Shown: one piece after another, positions 26,867 through 35,841 of the stretch
Position numbering within the stretch: the stretch's first letter is position 1
Layout: each line of letters opens with the position of its first letter
Assembly: GCF_001487105.1 (NCBI RefSeq)
Contig: NZ_LN913001.1
Span: 1,317,614-1,381,613 of the forward strand
Direction of reading: 5' to 3'
Source: Mediterraneibacter massiliensis
Lineage (GTDB): Bacteria > Bacillota > Clostridia > Lachnospirales > Lachnospiraceae
DNA length: 64,000 nt
Program-made: the position numbers and the translations under genes
Notes under the pieces: generated by a model
The model's input: only the letters and a program-made list of their open reading frames with translations
What the model was told of the DNA's origin: nothing
Databases searched by the model: none

Positions 26867-27000
26867 ATGTATTTATCAAATACAGTCGGGTGAGGCAGAG
26901 TTACGTCATATATTTTCTGATTATTCAAGTATTATGTAAAGTTGATGTAACTGGCCTTAAATCTTCTGGAGTGTTGCCGTTCATCAGCGGAGAAAATATA

Positions 27001-27062
27001 AATCTCCCACAGAAACCAGCGTTTTTAACAGTTGATATTCTGTGGGAGATTTTTCTTTTTGT
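27001..27062 (+). terminator. Intrinsic terminator (possibly bidirectional)
   Basis: A perfect 14-bp inverted repeat (27001-27014 with 27038-27051, AATCTCCCACAGAA) has a 23-nt loop and is followed on the + strand by a T-rich run to 27060. The AAAATATA before the left arm gives a weaker T-run on the minus strand, so it may also end the convergent Spo0A-C-like gene. Confidence 0.75.
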
Positions 27063-27130
27063 CGGAAATGCAGTTGAAAAGATAGTATTTTCATACTGCC
27101 GGTCAGTACTTATCATGAGCTGCCTGTTTT

Positions 27131-27619
27131 TTAAGATCTGTCTGGTGCATGTGGGTCTGTTTTTTTGCATGATCTGTCCGATATTCCAATATTCTTATAG
27201 AACTCATCCAGCCATTTACAATACTGTTTAGAAATTGGACAAGTAAGAGGAAAATCATACTGTTCGCTTATCCCGCTGTATAAAGCAGAAATATACTCAT
27301 ACAGACATCGGAAAAACTGCTTATTTGTGGGTTTCTGCTTTTTCTGCGATTTTTTGAAAATGATCTCTAATAGTTCTTCATTGCCGGAAACCCATATAGA
27401 ACTGACGACAGACCGGATATTTTTTTCGACACAATTCCAACTTGTATCGTAAAATAGAGCGATATCGACATACAGAGATTTTGTGATCAGATTTATACGT
27501 CTCGCATCATCCATGATCAGTAACATACCATATATAATGTAATCATATCCCGTACATGTGTTGCTGGCGCCCAGACAATCCAGGAGTCGGCTGATACAGT
27601 GTTTGCAATTCAATGACAA
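27131..27619 (-). CDS. Spo0A C-terminal-domain-like DNA-binding protein without receiver domain
   Basis: 162 aa. Residues about 8-95 align by eye with the sigma-A-contacting DNA-binding domain of Spo0A: ISRLLDCLGASNTCTGYDYI (Spo0A has ISxxxHEIGVPAHIKGYxYL), ITKSLYVDIALFYDT, VEKNIRSVVSSIW and GNEELLEIIF. The phosphorylatable receiver domain is absent and the last ~60 residues are an unrelated tail. It should bind DNA, perhaps at 0A-like boxes. It is the only minus-strand gene between the two glycan operons, so a regulatory role for them is likely. The start appears to be TTG at 27619, after AAGGATTGGGGGATA; TTG 27613 is an alternative. Confidence 0.75.
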   Translation of the reverse strand: MSLNCKHCISRLLDCLGASNTCTGYDYIIYGMLLIMDDARRINLITKSLYVDIALFYDTSWNCVEKNIRSVVSSIWVSGNEELLEIIFKKSQKKQKPTNKQFFRCLYEYISALYSGISEQYDFPLTCPISKQYCKWLDEFYKNIGISDRSCKKTDPHAPDRS

Positions 27620-27790
27620 TATCCCCCAATCCTTTTATAATCTCCGCTAACTATATTAAATTGGAAAATTATAGAAAACAATAGGGATTATTCGACTATT
27701 TTCGTAAATGCCCAATAGCGCACATTTATTTTCAATTTAGCAATTTTCGTTACTCAATGGGATACAATTATTCAAAAAAAGCAGATTGCA

Positions 27791-27820
27791 TTGACGTAAG
27801 CGTTTATTTCTGCGTATAAT
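27791..27820 (+). promoter_or_regulatory. Sigma-A-type promoter of the second glycan operon
   Basis: TTGACG (27791-27796), an 18-bp spacer and a perfect TATAAT (27815-27820). It lies 72 bp before the first GT4 start and is the only strong promoter seen between 27.6 and 35.7 kb. About 95 bp upstream, TTCGACT at 27691 differs from the Spo0A box core TTCGACA at one base. Confidence 0.8.
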
Positions 27821-27892
27821 AGGAAGGGAAACAGACAAAATGAGTCTGTTTTTGTAAAACCAAGTTGATAAAGCAAAAAACATGAGGATAAC

Positions 27893-28981
27893 ATGAAGAA
27901 GATATGTTTTGTAAATTATGATATGACAGTAACCGGGGGCGTTGAACAGGTGACAACTTCACTTGCCAATGCCTTCTGTAATGATTATGAGGTATATATA
28001 TTTGCGATTTTCGGGAAAGATGGTAAAGTACCTTATCATTTAGATAAGCGGATCCATTACCATGCGGAATTAAAATGGGACTGCCGGATACGCAGGCGGA
28101 TCACAAGATGCTTTCACCCCTTTAAAGCATATATAAAGATGAATCAGATAGATATTGTATTTTTGATGGAGAATCATCCGGCTCTTACGGTATCGCCGGT
28201 CCGCTTCTTTACTAGAGCGAAGTTTGTCTTCTGTGACCATGGTGCTTTGATCAACGAAGCGGAGAAAAGGGATATTACGCTGTTTCGGTTTTGGGCGGCC
28301 TTGATCTCACATCGTACGGTGACATTGACCGAACAGAACCGGCAGGATTATATAAAAAAGTTTCATATCAGGCCGAAGAAGATACAAAGTATCTATAACT
28401 GGATCGCACCGGAAGTGCTGGAATGTCGGCAGGAATATGACCGTATGTCCAAAAAGATTATTACAGTAGGGCGGTTCAGCGAAGAAAAAGGCTACGATAT
28501 GCTTGTCGAGGTCGCAAAAAGGGTGCTGACTGTACATCCAGACTGGGAATGGCATCTGTATGGGACAGGAGATACGCTGGAGGATATACAGGGTAAGGTG
28601 GAAAAATGTCATCTGACTTCACAGGTGATCTTCAAAGGAAATGTACAGCAGGTATACAGACAGTTTAAAGAGTATGCGTTCCTTGTCCTTACGTCTTACA
28701 GAGAAGGACTGCCCCTTGTACTTTTAGAGGCAAAGGCATGCGGACTGCCAATGGTAAGTTTTGACGTGATGACCGGTCCGAGAGAGATCATTGAAGAAGG
28801 CAAAGACGGGTATCTGATCCCGCCGTATGATCTGGATAAGATGGCGCAGCGGATCGAAGAACTGATGTTGGATGAAGAAAAGAGAGCCGCATTTTCCTCC
28901 TGTACGCAGGAAGGTATACAGCTCTTTGAAAAAGAACAGATATACAGACAGTGGCAGGCGCTGATTGAAGAATTGACATAG
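27893..28981 (+). CDS. Glycosyltransferase family 4
   Basis: 362 aa GT-B enzyme. The N-terminal acceptor domain has VNYDMTVTGGVEQVTTSLA (Gly-rich loop), and the C-terminal donor domain has TVGRFSEEKGYDMLVEVA, WHLYGTGDTLE and the retaining-GT motif EGLPLVLLEAKACGLP (EX7E). It adds a sugar from a nucleotide donor to the growing lipid-linked oligosaccharide. It is the first gene of the 27893-35694 operon. The second GT4 starts 12 bp after its stop. Confidence 0.9.
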   Translation: MKKICFVNYDMTVTGGVEQVTTSLANAFCNDYEVYIFAIFGKDGKVPYHLDKRIHYHAELKWDCRIRRRITRCFHPFKAYIKMNQIDIVFLMENHPALTVSPVRFFTRAKFVFCDHGALINEAEKRDITLFRFWAALISHRTVTLTEQNRQDYIKKFHIRPKKIQSIYNWIAPEVLECRQEYDRMSKKIITVGRFSEEKGYDMLVEVAKRVLTVHPDWEWHLYGTGDTLEDIQGKVEKCHLTSQVIFKGNVQQVYRQFKEYAFLVLTSYREGLPLVLLEAKACGLPMVSFDVMTGPREIIEEGKDGYLIPPYDLDKMAQRIEELMLDEEKRAAFSSCTQEGIQLFEKEQIYRQWQALIEELT

Positions 28982-28993
28982 ATAGGAGAAGCG

Positions 28994-30112
28994 ATGAAAG
29001 TATTACAAGTAGGGTTATCTTTTAATCCGGGCGGAATCGAGAGTTTTGTGATGACATATTACCGGCAGATGAGAAAGATGGGAGTACAGTTTGATTTTAT
29101 CAGTATGTTTCCCCATCTCGCCTATGAGGAAGAAATTCTTTCGCTGGGCGGGAAGGTGTTCCATACAAGAGACGCCAGAAAACATCCTTTTGCCTTTCAT
29201 ACAGAATTGCGGAAAATCTTGCAGGCAGGGAAGTATGACGTGGTACATGTCAACATGCTTTCCGCGGCAAATATTGTTCCATTGGTGACGGCCAGACAGG
29301 AGAAGGTCCCGGTCGTCGCCGCGCACTCTCATAATTCGTCTACGCCGGGTATTGTACGTAATATGCTGCACAGGATCAACAAAAGCTGGATCCCAAGATA
29401 TGCGTCCATGTATTTCGCATGCAGTGAAGTGGCTGGACATTGGTTGTTTTCGGACAGGATCGTAGAGGGGGAGAAGTTTCATTTGATCCACAATGCCTTG
29501 CATATGGAAAAATTCCGATTTTGTGAAGCAGTCCGGGAAGAAGTCAGAAAAGAGTTGGAGTTAGAAGGAAAATTCGTAGTAGGGCATGTGGGAAGATTTG
29601 AAGAACAGAAAAATCATCTGTTTTTGCTGGAAATATTTAAAGAAGTAGCAAAGATGCGGGAGGAGGCCGTACTTTTGCTGATCGGCGACGGAGAACTGAA
29701 AAATGCGGTTCAGGAAAAGGCAAAGGAGTACGGTCTGGAGGAGAAGGTGCGTTTCCTGGGGATACGCCAGGATGTGGACAGGCTGTGGAAGGCAATGGAC
29801 GTTTTTGTCCTGCCGTCCTTGTTTGAAGGACTTCCGATCGTTGCGCTGGAAGCGCAGGCTTCCGGTGTATATAGTATTATGGCAGATACGATCACAAAGG
29901 AAGTAAAACTGACAGACCGTGTGGAATTCCTTTCTTTAGAAGAGGAAAAGGAAAAGTGGCGAGACGCCATTCTTTCGGCGGAAAAGTCTGCACAAAAAGA
30001 GACATACAATGCTGTGATAAAGAAGCAGTTCTGTGAAGCCGGGTATGATATCGAGAGTGCGGCACAGACATTGCTGACGTATTATGAAAGTGGAAAGAAG
30101 GAGGCTGTGTGA
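28994..30112 (+). CDS. Glycosyltransferase family 4
   Basis: 372 aa GT-B enzyme. LQVGLSFNPGGIESFVMTYY at the start, HAHSHN-like VVAAHSHNSSTPG, GHVGRFEEQKNHLFLLEIF, LLLIGDGELK and the EX7E motif FEGLPIVALEAQASG. It resembles capsule/EPS GT4 enzymes of the EpsF type. The stop overlaps the next gene's ATG by one base (TGATG). Sugar specificity cannot be told. Confidence 0.9.
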   Translation: MKVLQVGLSFNPGGIESFVMTYYRQMRKMGVQFDFISMFPHLAYEEEILSLGGKVFHTRDARKHPFAFHTELRKILQAGKYDVVHVNMLSAANIVPLVTARQEKVPVVAAHSHNSSTPGIVRNMLHRINKSWIPRYASMYFACSEVAGHWLFSDRIVEGEKFHLIHNALHMEKFRFCEAVREEVRKELELEGKFVVGHVGRFEEQKNHLFLLEIFKEVAKMREEAVLLLIGDGELKNAVQEKAKEYGLEEKVRFLGIRQDVDRLWKAMDVFVLPSLFEGLPIVALEAQASGVYSIMADTITKEVKLTDRVEFLSLEEEKEKWRDAILSAEKSAQKETYNAVIKKQFCEAGYDIESAAQTLLTYYESGKKEAV

Positions 30113-31077
30113 TGGCAGAGATCAGTGTGATCGTACCGGTGTATAAAGTAGAGCCATATTTGCATAAATGTGTGGATTCTATTCTGGAGCAGAGTTTTTC
30201 GGATATACAGGTGATCCTGGTGGATGATGGGAGCCCGGACAGTTGTGGGGATATTTGTGAAGAATATGCCCAGAAAGACACACGGGTACAAGTTGTGCAT
30301 AAGGAAAATGGAGGACTTAGTGACGCCAGAAATGCGGGGATCGCCTATACAGAAGGCAACTATGTGATTTTTCTGGACAGTGATGACTATATTGAGAGAG
30401 ATATGTTGGAATATTTGTATACAAATATCAAAACGGCAGATGCAGATATGGCAACATGCGGTATTTACGAGGTGTATAAAGACAGAATAGAGGCACAGGA
30501 AGAAACGCCGGGGTTTGTGTGCACCGGAGAGGAAGCGTTTCGCTGCATTTTGCAGGGACATACCATCCGCGGAGAGATATGGAATAAGCTCATCAAAAAG
30601 GAGTGTATGGAAGATCTGCGTTTCCCGAAAGGAAGACTGTATGAGGATATTTATTATACCGTAGATCTGATGCAGCGGATAAAGAAAGTGGCAGTCGGGA
30701 CAAAGCCAAAGTATTATTATCTGCACAGAGAGGACAGTATTACGGGAAGGGCGTACAGACCGCAGCTGTTTGATATTATTGACGGCTATACAAAGAATTA
30801 CCAGGTGGTAAAGAAGGCGTTTCCAAGTCTGGAGAGAGAGGCGCAGTGTCTGTGGATATGGTCCAGATTTATTGTATTGGACAAGATGCTGTTGGAAGAG
30901 GAGTATAAGAAGCTGGACGGCTATAAAGAACTGAAGCGTTTTATCAAGCGCCATCTGTTTGTGATCATGAAGAATCCTTATTTTCAGAAGAAACGGAAAT
31001 TGTCAGCCTGGATCTTATTTTTGAATATAGGTGTGTACAGGCGGCTGGTATTTATCAGTGAAGAGAAGAAAAAGTAA
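30112..31077 (+). CDS. Glycosyltransferase family 2
   Basis: 321 aa. GT-A domain at the N-terminus: ISVIVPVYKVEPYLHKCVDS, ILVDDGSPDSCGDIC, ENGGLSDARNAGI and FLDSDDYIERDML (DxD). The C-terminal third lacks membrane helices and is basic, like the capsule GT2 enzymes of the EpsJ/WcaA type. The ATG at 30112 is best: AGGAGG lies 7 bp upstream, whereas GTG at 30109 is too near. It probably adds a late sugar to the repeat unit. Confidence 0.9.
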   Translation: MAEISVIVPVYKVEPYLHKCVDSILEQSFSDIQVILVDDGSPDSCGDICEEYAQKDTRVQVVHKENGGLSDARNAGIAYTEGNYVIFLDSDDYIERDMLEYLYTNIKTADADMATCGIYEVYKDRIEAQEETPGFVCTGEEAFRCILQGHTIRGEIWNKLIKKECMEDLRFPKGRLYEDIYYTVDLMQRIKKVAVGTKPKYYYLHREDSITGRAYRPQLFDIIDGYTKNYQVVKKAFPSLEREAQCLWIWSRFIVLDKMLLEEEYKKLDGYKELKRFIKRHLFVIMKNPYFQKKRKLSAWILFLNIGVYRRLVFISEEKKK

Positions 31078-31088
31078 AAGGAGACTGC

Positions 31089-32606
31089 ATGAGAAGTAAA
31101 CTGGCTTTTAAAAATATGGCGGCAAATCTGTTTTTACAGGTGATCGTGTTTTTGTCAGGGATCATACTGCCGCGTTTTATCCTGGAAGCATATGGCTCCA
31201 GCATCAACGGCATGATCACATCTGTCAATCAGTTTTTAATGTATTTGGGACTGGCAGAAGCCGGTGTGGGGACGGCCACAGTGGTCGCGCTTTATAATCC
31301 GTTGGCTCTAAAGCGCACAGATGAGGTGAATGGGATCCTTTCTGCTTCAAGGCGTTTTTACAATCGTTCGGGTATGTTATTCCTGGGGCTTGTATTGGTC
31401 TTAGTATATGTGTATCCGTTTTTGATCTCTCGGCAGTTAGATACGGGACTTGTTCGTGGGATGGTCTTTGTATTGGCGAGCAGTACGCTTGTGGACTATT
31501 TTTTCCTGGGAAAATACAGGGCGCTTTTAATGGCAAACCAGGAAGGGTATGTGGTTGCGCTGATACAGGCGGCTGGTACGATCGTGAATATGGCAGTTTC
31601 TATCGTGCTGATCTATATGGGTGCCGGTGTCCTGGCGGTAAAAGCAGTGGCTACAGGGGTATATATGCTTCGCCTGATTTTGGTCAGGACGTATGCAAAG
31701 CGCAGACATCCGGAACTGAATTTCCATGCCGAGCCGATAGAAGAAGCTTTGAATCAAAAAAACGCAGCTTTATTACATCAGGTCGTAGGGATCATCGTAA
31801 ACAATACCGATACAGCGATTCTGACAATCTGCCTAGGCAGCAGGTCCTTGCTGGAAGTCAGTGTATACGGAACATATATGCTGGTAGTTAACGCAGTGAA
31901 TCAGTTAATGACCTCTTTTTCCAATGGTTTGACTGCGGGCTTCGGGGAAGTGATCGCTAAGAAAGAAGATGCGGTCTTAAAGAAAAGTTATTCTAGTTAT
32001 GAATACATGTATATGGTGATTTTGTTTATTGTGATCGCCTGTATGGGTGTGCTGATTCTTCCGTTTATTCGGATTTATACGATCAATTTGGAAGATGTTT
32101 CCTATGTACGTCCGGTGTTAGCTGTTTTATTTACGCTTATCGTGCTCATGCAGAATGTAAGAATACCTGGGCTTACGATCATCTGCGCGGCCGGTCATTA
32201 TAAAGAGACGAGGCGGCAGGCAATCCTGGAAGCGGTGCTTCATCTTGTAGTATCGCTGTCTCTGGTCTGGAAATTTGGAATGGCAGGTGTGCTGATGGGT
32301 GCTGTGTGTTCCTACGGATACCGGTCCTGTGATATTGTATTATATAACAATAAATATCTTATAAAAGGTTCCGGGAAACGATCGTTCATCCGTATTTTTA
32401 GAAACGGGCTTGCGGCAGGCGTATTGATGTGGCTTGGACTTCTTTTGATTCCGCAGGAGATGACTTCTTTTTTTGTCTGGTTTGTCTATGCTGTAGGAAT
32501 GGGAAGTGCATCGGTCGCAGGGATCGTGGCTGTGAATTATCTGGCGGAACCGAAAGAGTTTAAAGAACTGCTGGCAAGAGTGAAAGGTATATGTAGAAAT
32601 AGGTGA
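31089..32606 (+). CDS. Polysaccharide flippase, Wzx/PST family (third copy)
   Basis: 505 aa, about 14 predicted helices. KNMAANLFLQVIVFLSGIILPR, YGSSINGMITSVNQFL and EAGVGTATVVALY match the oligosaccharide flippase family; IVNNTDTAILTICLG opens the second half. It should export the oligosaccharide built by the three GTs upstream. No Wzy-like gene is in this operon, so a non-polymerised glycan, or use of the polymerases in the first locus, is possible. Confidence 0.85.
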   Translation: MRSKLAFKNMAANLFLQVIVFLSGIILPRFILEAYGSSINGMITSVNQFLMYLGLAEAGVGTATVVALYNPLALKRTDEVNGILSASRRFYNRSGMLFLGLVLVLVYVYPFLISRQLDTGLVRGMVFVLASSTLVDYFFLGKYRALLMANQEGYVVALIQAAGTIVNMAVSIVLIYMGAGVLAVKAVATGVYMLRLILVRTYAKRRHPELNFHAEPIEEALNQKNAALLHQVVGIIVNNTDTAILTICLGSRSLLEVSVYGTYMLVVNAVNQLMTSFSNGLTAGFGEVIAKKEDAVLKKSYSSYEYMYMVILFIVIACMGVLILPFIRIYTINLEDVSYVRPVLAVLFTLIVLMQNVRIPGLTIICAAGHYKETRRQAILEAVLHLVVSLSLVWKFGMAGVLMGAVCSYGYRSCDIVLYNNKYLIKGSGKRSFIRIFRNGLAAGVLMWLGLLLIPQEMTSFFVWFVYAVGMGSASVAGIVAVNYLAEPKEFKELLARVKGICRNR

Positions 32607-32615
32607 GAGGGGAAA

Positions 32616-34373
32616 ATGAAGAAGATCAAGACGGTGATAAAAAATATTTATATACAGGTACTGGTGATCACAGCGGCGCTGATCTGGACATTACAGCTGC
32701 GGACATCGAATATTTTTACTGTGCTGCTTTTAGTAGGTGTATATTGTCTTTTACAGACAAAGACACCGGCACAAGATAAAGTAGAATGTTGGATCGTCGG
32801 TATCCTTTCTGCCATTTTTTCTGTTTTGTGGGTGGCGGGAAACTATGAAGCCTATCAGCTGAGCGGTGTGAAAAAGATCGTACAGTATATGATCACGGTA
32901 TATGGGCTGTATTTGCTGCTCCATCGTGTGTTAAGTCTGCTTTTTCATAAGCTGCTGTCTGTGGAATTATATAAAGAAAGAGAAGGGAAAATAAAGCCCT
33001 GGATGTTTTTTGCAGGTGCGTTTGTCATTTGTATGGTATGCTGGCTTCCGTATTTTCTAGCCTATTATCCGGGGATCATCACAGATGATGCAGAGTGGCA
33101 GCTGGCTCAGGCGCTGGGACTGCGCTCTTACAGCAACCATCAGCCCTGGATCCATACGATGTTGCACAGGCTGTTTTATGTACTTGGTTTTTCTTTGTTT
33201 CATACGCCGAACGCAGGTGTGGCTGTCTGTGTTTTCATGCAGATGTGTGTGATGGCAGGTACCTATGCCTACCTTTTATTAACATTTTATAAGGAGAAGC
33301 TGCATCCATATTTTATTTTAGGCAGTCTTGCCTATTTTGCGCTTTTTCCTGTCAATGCATTTTATGCAGTGACGTTATGGAAAGATGTACTGCTCGGGGC
33401 GGTCGTACTCTTGTTTTCTCTGTCCATATGGAAAATATGCAGAGAAAAAGAGGGGGAAAAAGGAGCGGGCAAATATATGTTGTTTTTTATAACAGGTGTG
33501 CTACTCTGTATATTGAGAAGCAATGGATATTATGCATATCTTTTGTGTATCCCGTTTTTTATCTGGCTGTTCAAGGGCAGACGAAAAAGAATTCTGTTGT
33601 TATGCATGCTGACAGTTCTGCTGGCTTCAGTTTATAAGGGGCCTGTCCTAGAGCAGTATCATGTAGTTCCTCCGGATGTGATCGAATCTTTATCTGTTCC
33701 GGCACAGCATATCGCCAGAGTCATCGCGGATGGCGGAGAACTGAAGAAGGAACAGTATGAACTGTTGGAAAAGGCTGTGGATGTCGGGCAGATTAAGGAA
33801 GTGTATGATCCGACGATTTCGGATCCTATAAAAACGCTAGTGAGGCAGACCGGTGACCAGGAATATATAAAAGAGCACAAAGGTGACTATTTCCGGCTAT
33901 GGCTGGAATTGGGGTTCTCCCATCCCTCTACCTATCTTAAAGCACAGATTGACCAGACAAAAGGATACTGGTATCCGGATGTACAGTACTGGGTCACGAC
34001 AACGATGATGAAAGAAAATGATTGGGGGATGTATCGGGATCCGAAACTTCCTGAGCCTGTCGTAAAAATACTGGGAGTATGGGAATATATATATAGGGGC
34101 ATACCGGTTCTGGGGCTCCTGTGGAGTATCGGCTTTTATACATGGCTGTTGTTTGTGTTGATCGGCGCTGCGGTCAGGAAGGGAAAGTCGATCCTGCCGT
34201 TTCTGCCTATGGTTGCGATTCTTATATCTTTGTTTATCGCTACGCCGGTACAGGCGGAATTTAGATATAGCTATGCAATGGTCACAGCGATGCCGTTATT
34301 TATCGCGATCGTCTGTGAAAAGAAAATGAGGAGGGAATATGCAGAAGATAGCAGTATTGATACCATGTTATAA
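32616..34373 (+). CDS. DUF6020-like multi-pass membrane protein (GT-C-like)
   Basis: 585 aa. About 12 helices with the diagnostic outer loop LAYYPGIITDDAEWQLAQALG followed by SNHQPWIHTML and, later, NAFYAVTLWKDVLLG. This pattern I associate with the DUF6020 family. An acidic DD pair after a membrane helix and the large outer domain (about residues 345-480) are GT-C-like features. Its end overlaps the next gene by 35 bp, and the set GT-C-like/GT2/GtrA resembles the three-part gtr glucosylation modules. It would then transfer the flipped lipid-linked sugar to the surface glycan. That role is inference. Confidence 0.65.
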   Translation: MKKIKTVIKNIYIQVLVITAALIWTLQLRTSNIFTVLLLVGVYCLLQTKTPAQDKVECWIVGILSAIFSVLWVAGNYEAYQLSGVKKIVQYMITVYGLYLLLHRVLSLLFHKLLSVELYKEREGKIKPWMFFAGAFVICMVCWLPYFLAYYPGIITDDAEWQLAQALGLRSYSNHQPWIHTMLHRLFYVLGFSLFHTPNAGVAVCVFMQMCVMAGTYAYLLLTFYKEKLHPYFILGSLAYFALFPVNAFYAVTLWKDVLLGAVVLLFSLSIWKICREKEGEKGAGKYMLFFITGVLLCILRSNGYYAYLLCIPFFIWLFKGRRKRILLLCMLTVLLASVYKGPVLEQYHVVPPDVIESLSVPAQHIARVIADGGELKKEQYELLEKAVDVGQIKEVYDPTISDPIKTLVRQTGDQEYIKEHKGDYFRLWLELGFSHPSTYLKAQIDQTKGYWYPDVQYWVTTTMMKENDWGMYRDPKLPEPVVKILGVWEYIYRGIPVLGLLWSIGFYTWLLFVLIGAAVRKGKSILPFLPMVAILISLFIATPVQAEFRYSYAMVTAMPLFIAIVCEKKMRREYAEDSSIDTML

Positions 34374-35305
34374 TGAAAGTGTGACGATCCGGAAAGTGGT
34401 AGAAGATTTTAAAGCAGTCCTGCCGGAAGCGGTCGTCTATGTGTATGATAATAATTCTTCCGATCACACGGATGAAATCGCCAGACAAGCGGGCGCTGTT
34501 GTAAGATACGAATACCGCCAGGGAAAAGGAAATGTGATCCGCAGCATGTTCCGGGATATTGACGCGGACTGCTATATCATGGCAGACGGAGATGATACAT
34601 ATCCGGCAGAACATGCAAAAGATATGGTGAAGCTTGTATTGGGGGGGGGTAGATATGGTGATCGGAGACAGGCTGTCGTCTACCTATTTTACAGAGAATA
34701 AAAGACCCTTTCATAACTTGGGCAATAAAATGGTACGTTTCTTTATCAATAAACTGTTTGGCAATGAAGTGCATGATATTATGACAGGATACAGGGCGTT
34801 TAGCAGACGTTTTGTAAAATCTTTTCCTGTTTTGTCAAAAGGGTTTGAGATAGAGACGGAAATGACGATCCATGCGGTGGATAAAAATTTCCTGTTGGAA
34901 GAGATCCCGATTATGTACAGAGACAGGCCGGATGGCAGTGAGTCGAAGTTAAATACGTTTGCGGATGGGATAAAAGTGTTGTCTACGATAGCGACTCTAT
35001 TTCGGGAGTACAGGCCGTTTGCGTTTTTTTCCTGCATTGCGGCAGTGTTATGGCTGCTGGCGGCAGGTCTGTTTATTCCGGTATTGATAGAGTTTTTGCA
35101 TACAGGACTGGTACAACGGTTCCCTACGTTGATCGTATCTGGGATCATTGCGGTGATGGGAATGCTTTTGTGGGTGTGCGGGATCATTTTGACAGTGATC
35201 GTAAAAAAGCATCGGCAGTTATATGAGATACTTTTGAACCAGATAGAGATCGAGCAGAGGATACGGGAAAGAGTGGAAACGGGGAAGGTCGGAGAGGAAG
35301 AATGA
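34339..35305 (+). pseudogene. GtrB/DPM1-like polyprenyl-phosphate GT2, interrupted by a G9 tract (phase-off or frameshifted)
   Basis: The first frame (34339-34701) gives the GT-A start: VLIPCYNESVTIRKVV, VYDNNSSDHTDE, QGKGNVIRSMF, MADGDDTYPAEHA. It loses frame at nine consecutive G residues (34641-34649) and stops at 34701. The frame entered through the same G tract continues to 35305 with VDMVIGDRLSS, VHDIMTGYRAFSRRF, FEIETEMTIHA and two C-terminal membrane helices. Eight Gs would restore one continuous protein of about 320 aa reading LGGVD across the tract. RBS GAGGAGGG before the ATG. It is either a slipped-strand ON/OFF switch, a true mutation, or an assembly error in a homopolymer. If off, the module with GtrA and the DUF6020-like protein would not function. 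Confidence 0.85.
34641..34649 (+). repeat. Poly-G tract (G9) inside GT2 gene
   Basis: Nine Gs in a row in an otherwise AT-biased genome, placed exactly where the reading frame of the glycosyltransferase breaks. G8 is in frame, G9 (present) is out of frame. This is the classic form of a contingency locus in surface-glycan genes. Confidence 0.9.
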
Positions 35306-35694
35306 AAAAACTGGCGGCACAGATTGTAAAATTTGGAATCGTAGGCGGAAGCGCTTTTTTGATCGATTATGGAATTTTGCTTATATTGACAGAATTCTGC
35401 GGCATCCATTATCTTCTGTCAGGGGGAATCTCTTTTACTGTGTCAGTGATATATAATTATATCCTAAGTGTAAAATGGGTGTTTGATGCTGGCAGGCAGG
35501 AAGATAAGAAAAAAGAATTTTTGTGGTTTGTGACTCTTAGTGTGATCGGACTGGGGCTCAATCAGCTTTTCCTCTGGATCTTTGCAGAAGTCCTGCATGT
35601 ATTTTATATGTTTGCTAAAATCATCGTAACGGCGATCGTTATGGTGTACAATTTTGTGACAAGAAAAATTTTTCTGGAAAAACGCCCGGCATGA
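35302..35694 (+). CDS. GtrA family membrane protein
   Basis: 130 aa, four membrane helices, standard for GtrA. KFGIVGGSAFLIDYGILLIL, NYILSVKWVF and the terminal YNFVTRKIFLEK are the family marks. GtrA-type proteins are thought to flip undecaprenyl-phosphate-linked monosaccharides across the membrane. The start overlaps the stop of the broken GT2 (ATGA at 35302), so its translation probably depends on ribosomes completing the second half of that gene and may vary with the G-tract frame. Confidence 0.88.
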   Translation: MKKLAAQIVKFGIVGGSAFLIDYGILLILTEFCGIHYLLSGGISFTVSVIYNYILSVKWVFDAGRQEDKKKEFLWFVTLSVIGLGLNQLFLWIFAEVLHVFYMFAKIIVTAIVMVYNFVTRKIFLEKRPA

Positions 35695-35741
35695 AAGTGG
35701 GATGTTATATGACAGACCATATAGGAATTCTATGAAAATAG

Positions 35742-35770
35742 TTGAATCTTTTTTTTCTTTGTTGTACTAT
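35742..35770 (+). promoter_or_regulatory. Promoter upstream of the LCP-family gene
   Basis: TTGAAT (35742-35747), 17-bp spacer, TACTAT (35765-35770), about 70 bp before the start at 35842. No terminator was seen after the GtrA gene, so read-through from upstream is also possible. Confidence 0.55.
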
Positions 35771-35841
35771 GATAAACAGATGAAAAATAGAGTGTATACA
35801 GTAAGAAAATATAAATCAAAATTTACAAAGAGAGGAATTGT

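Noticed and set aside
26833..27231. 132-codon plus-strand ORF
   Set aside because: It passes through the 14-bp terminator stem at 27001-27051 and overlaps the end of the Spo0A-C-like gene; the composition is not protein-like.
27425..27431. Perfect 0A-box core TTCGACA
   Set aside because: It lies inside the coding region of the Spo0A-C-like gene, away from any promoter, and a 7-mer is expected by chance.
30082..30954. 290-codon minus-strand ORF
   Set aside because: It lies wholly opposite the well-supported GT2 gene and its Ile/His/Leu-rich product matches nothing; it is a shadow.
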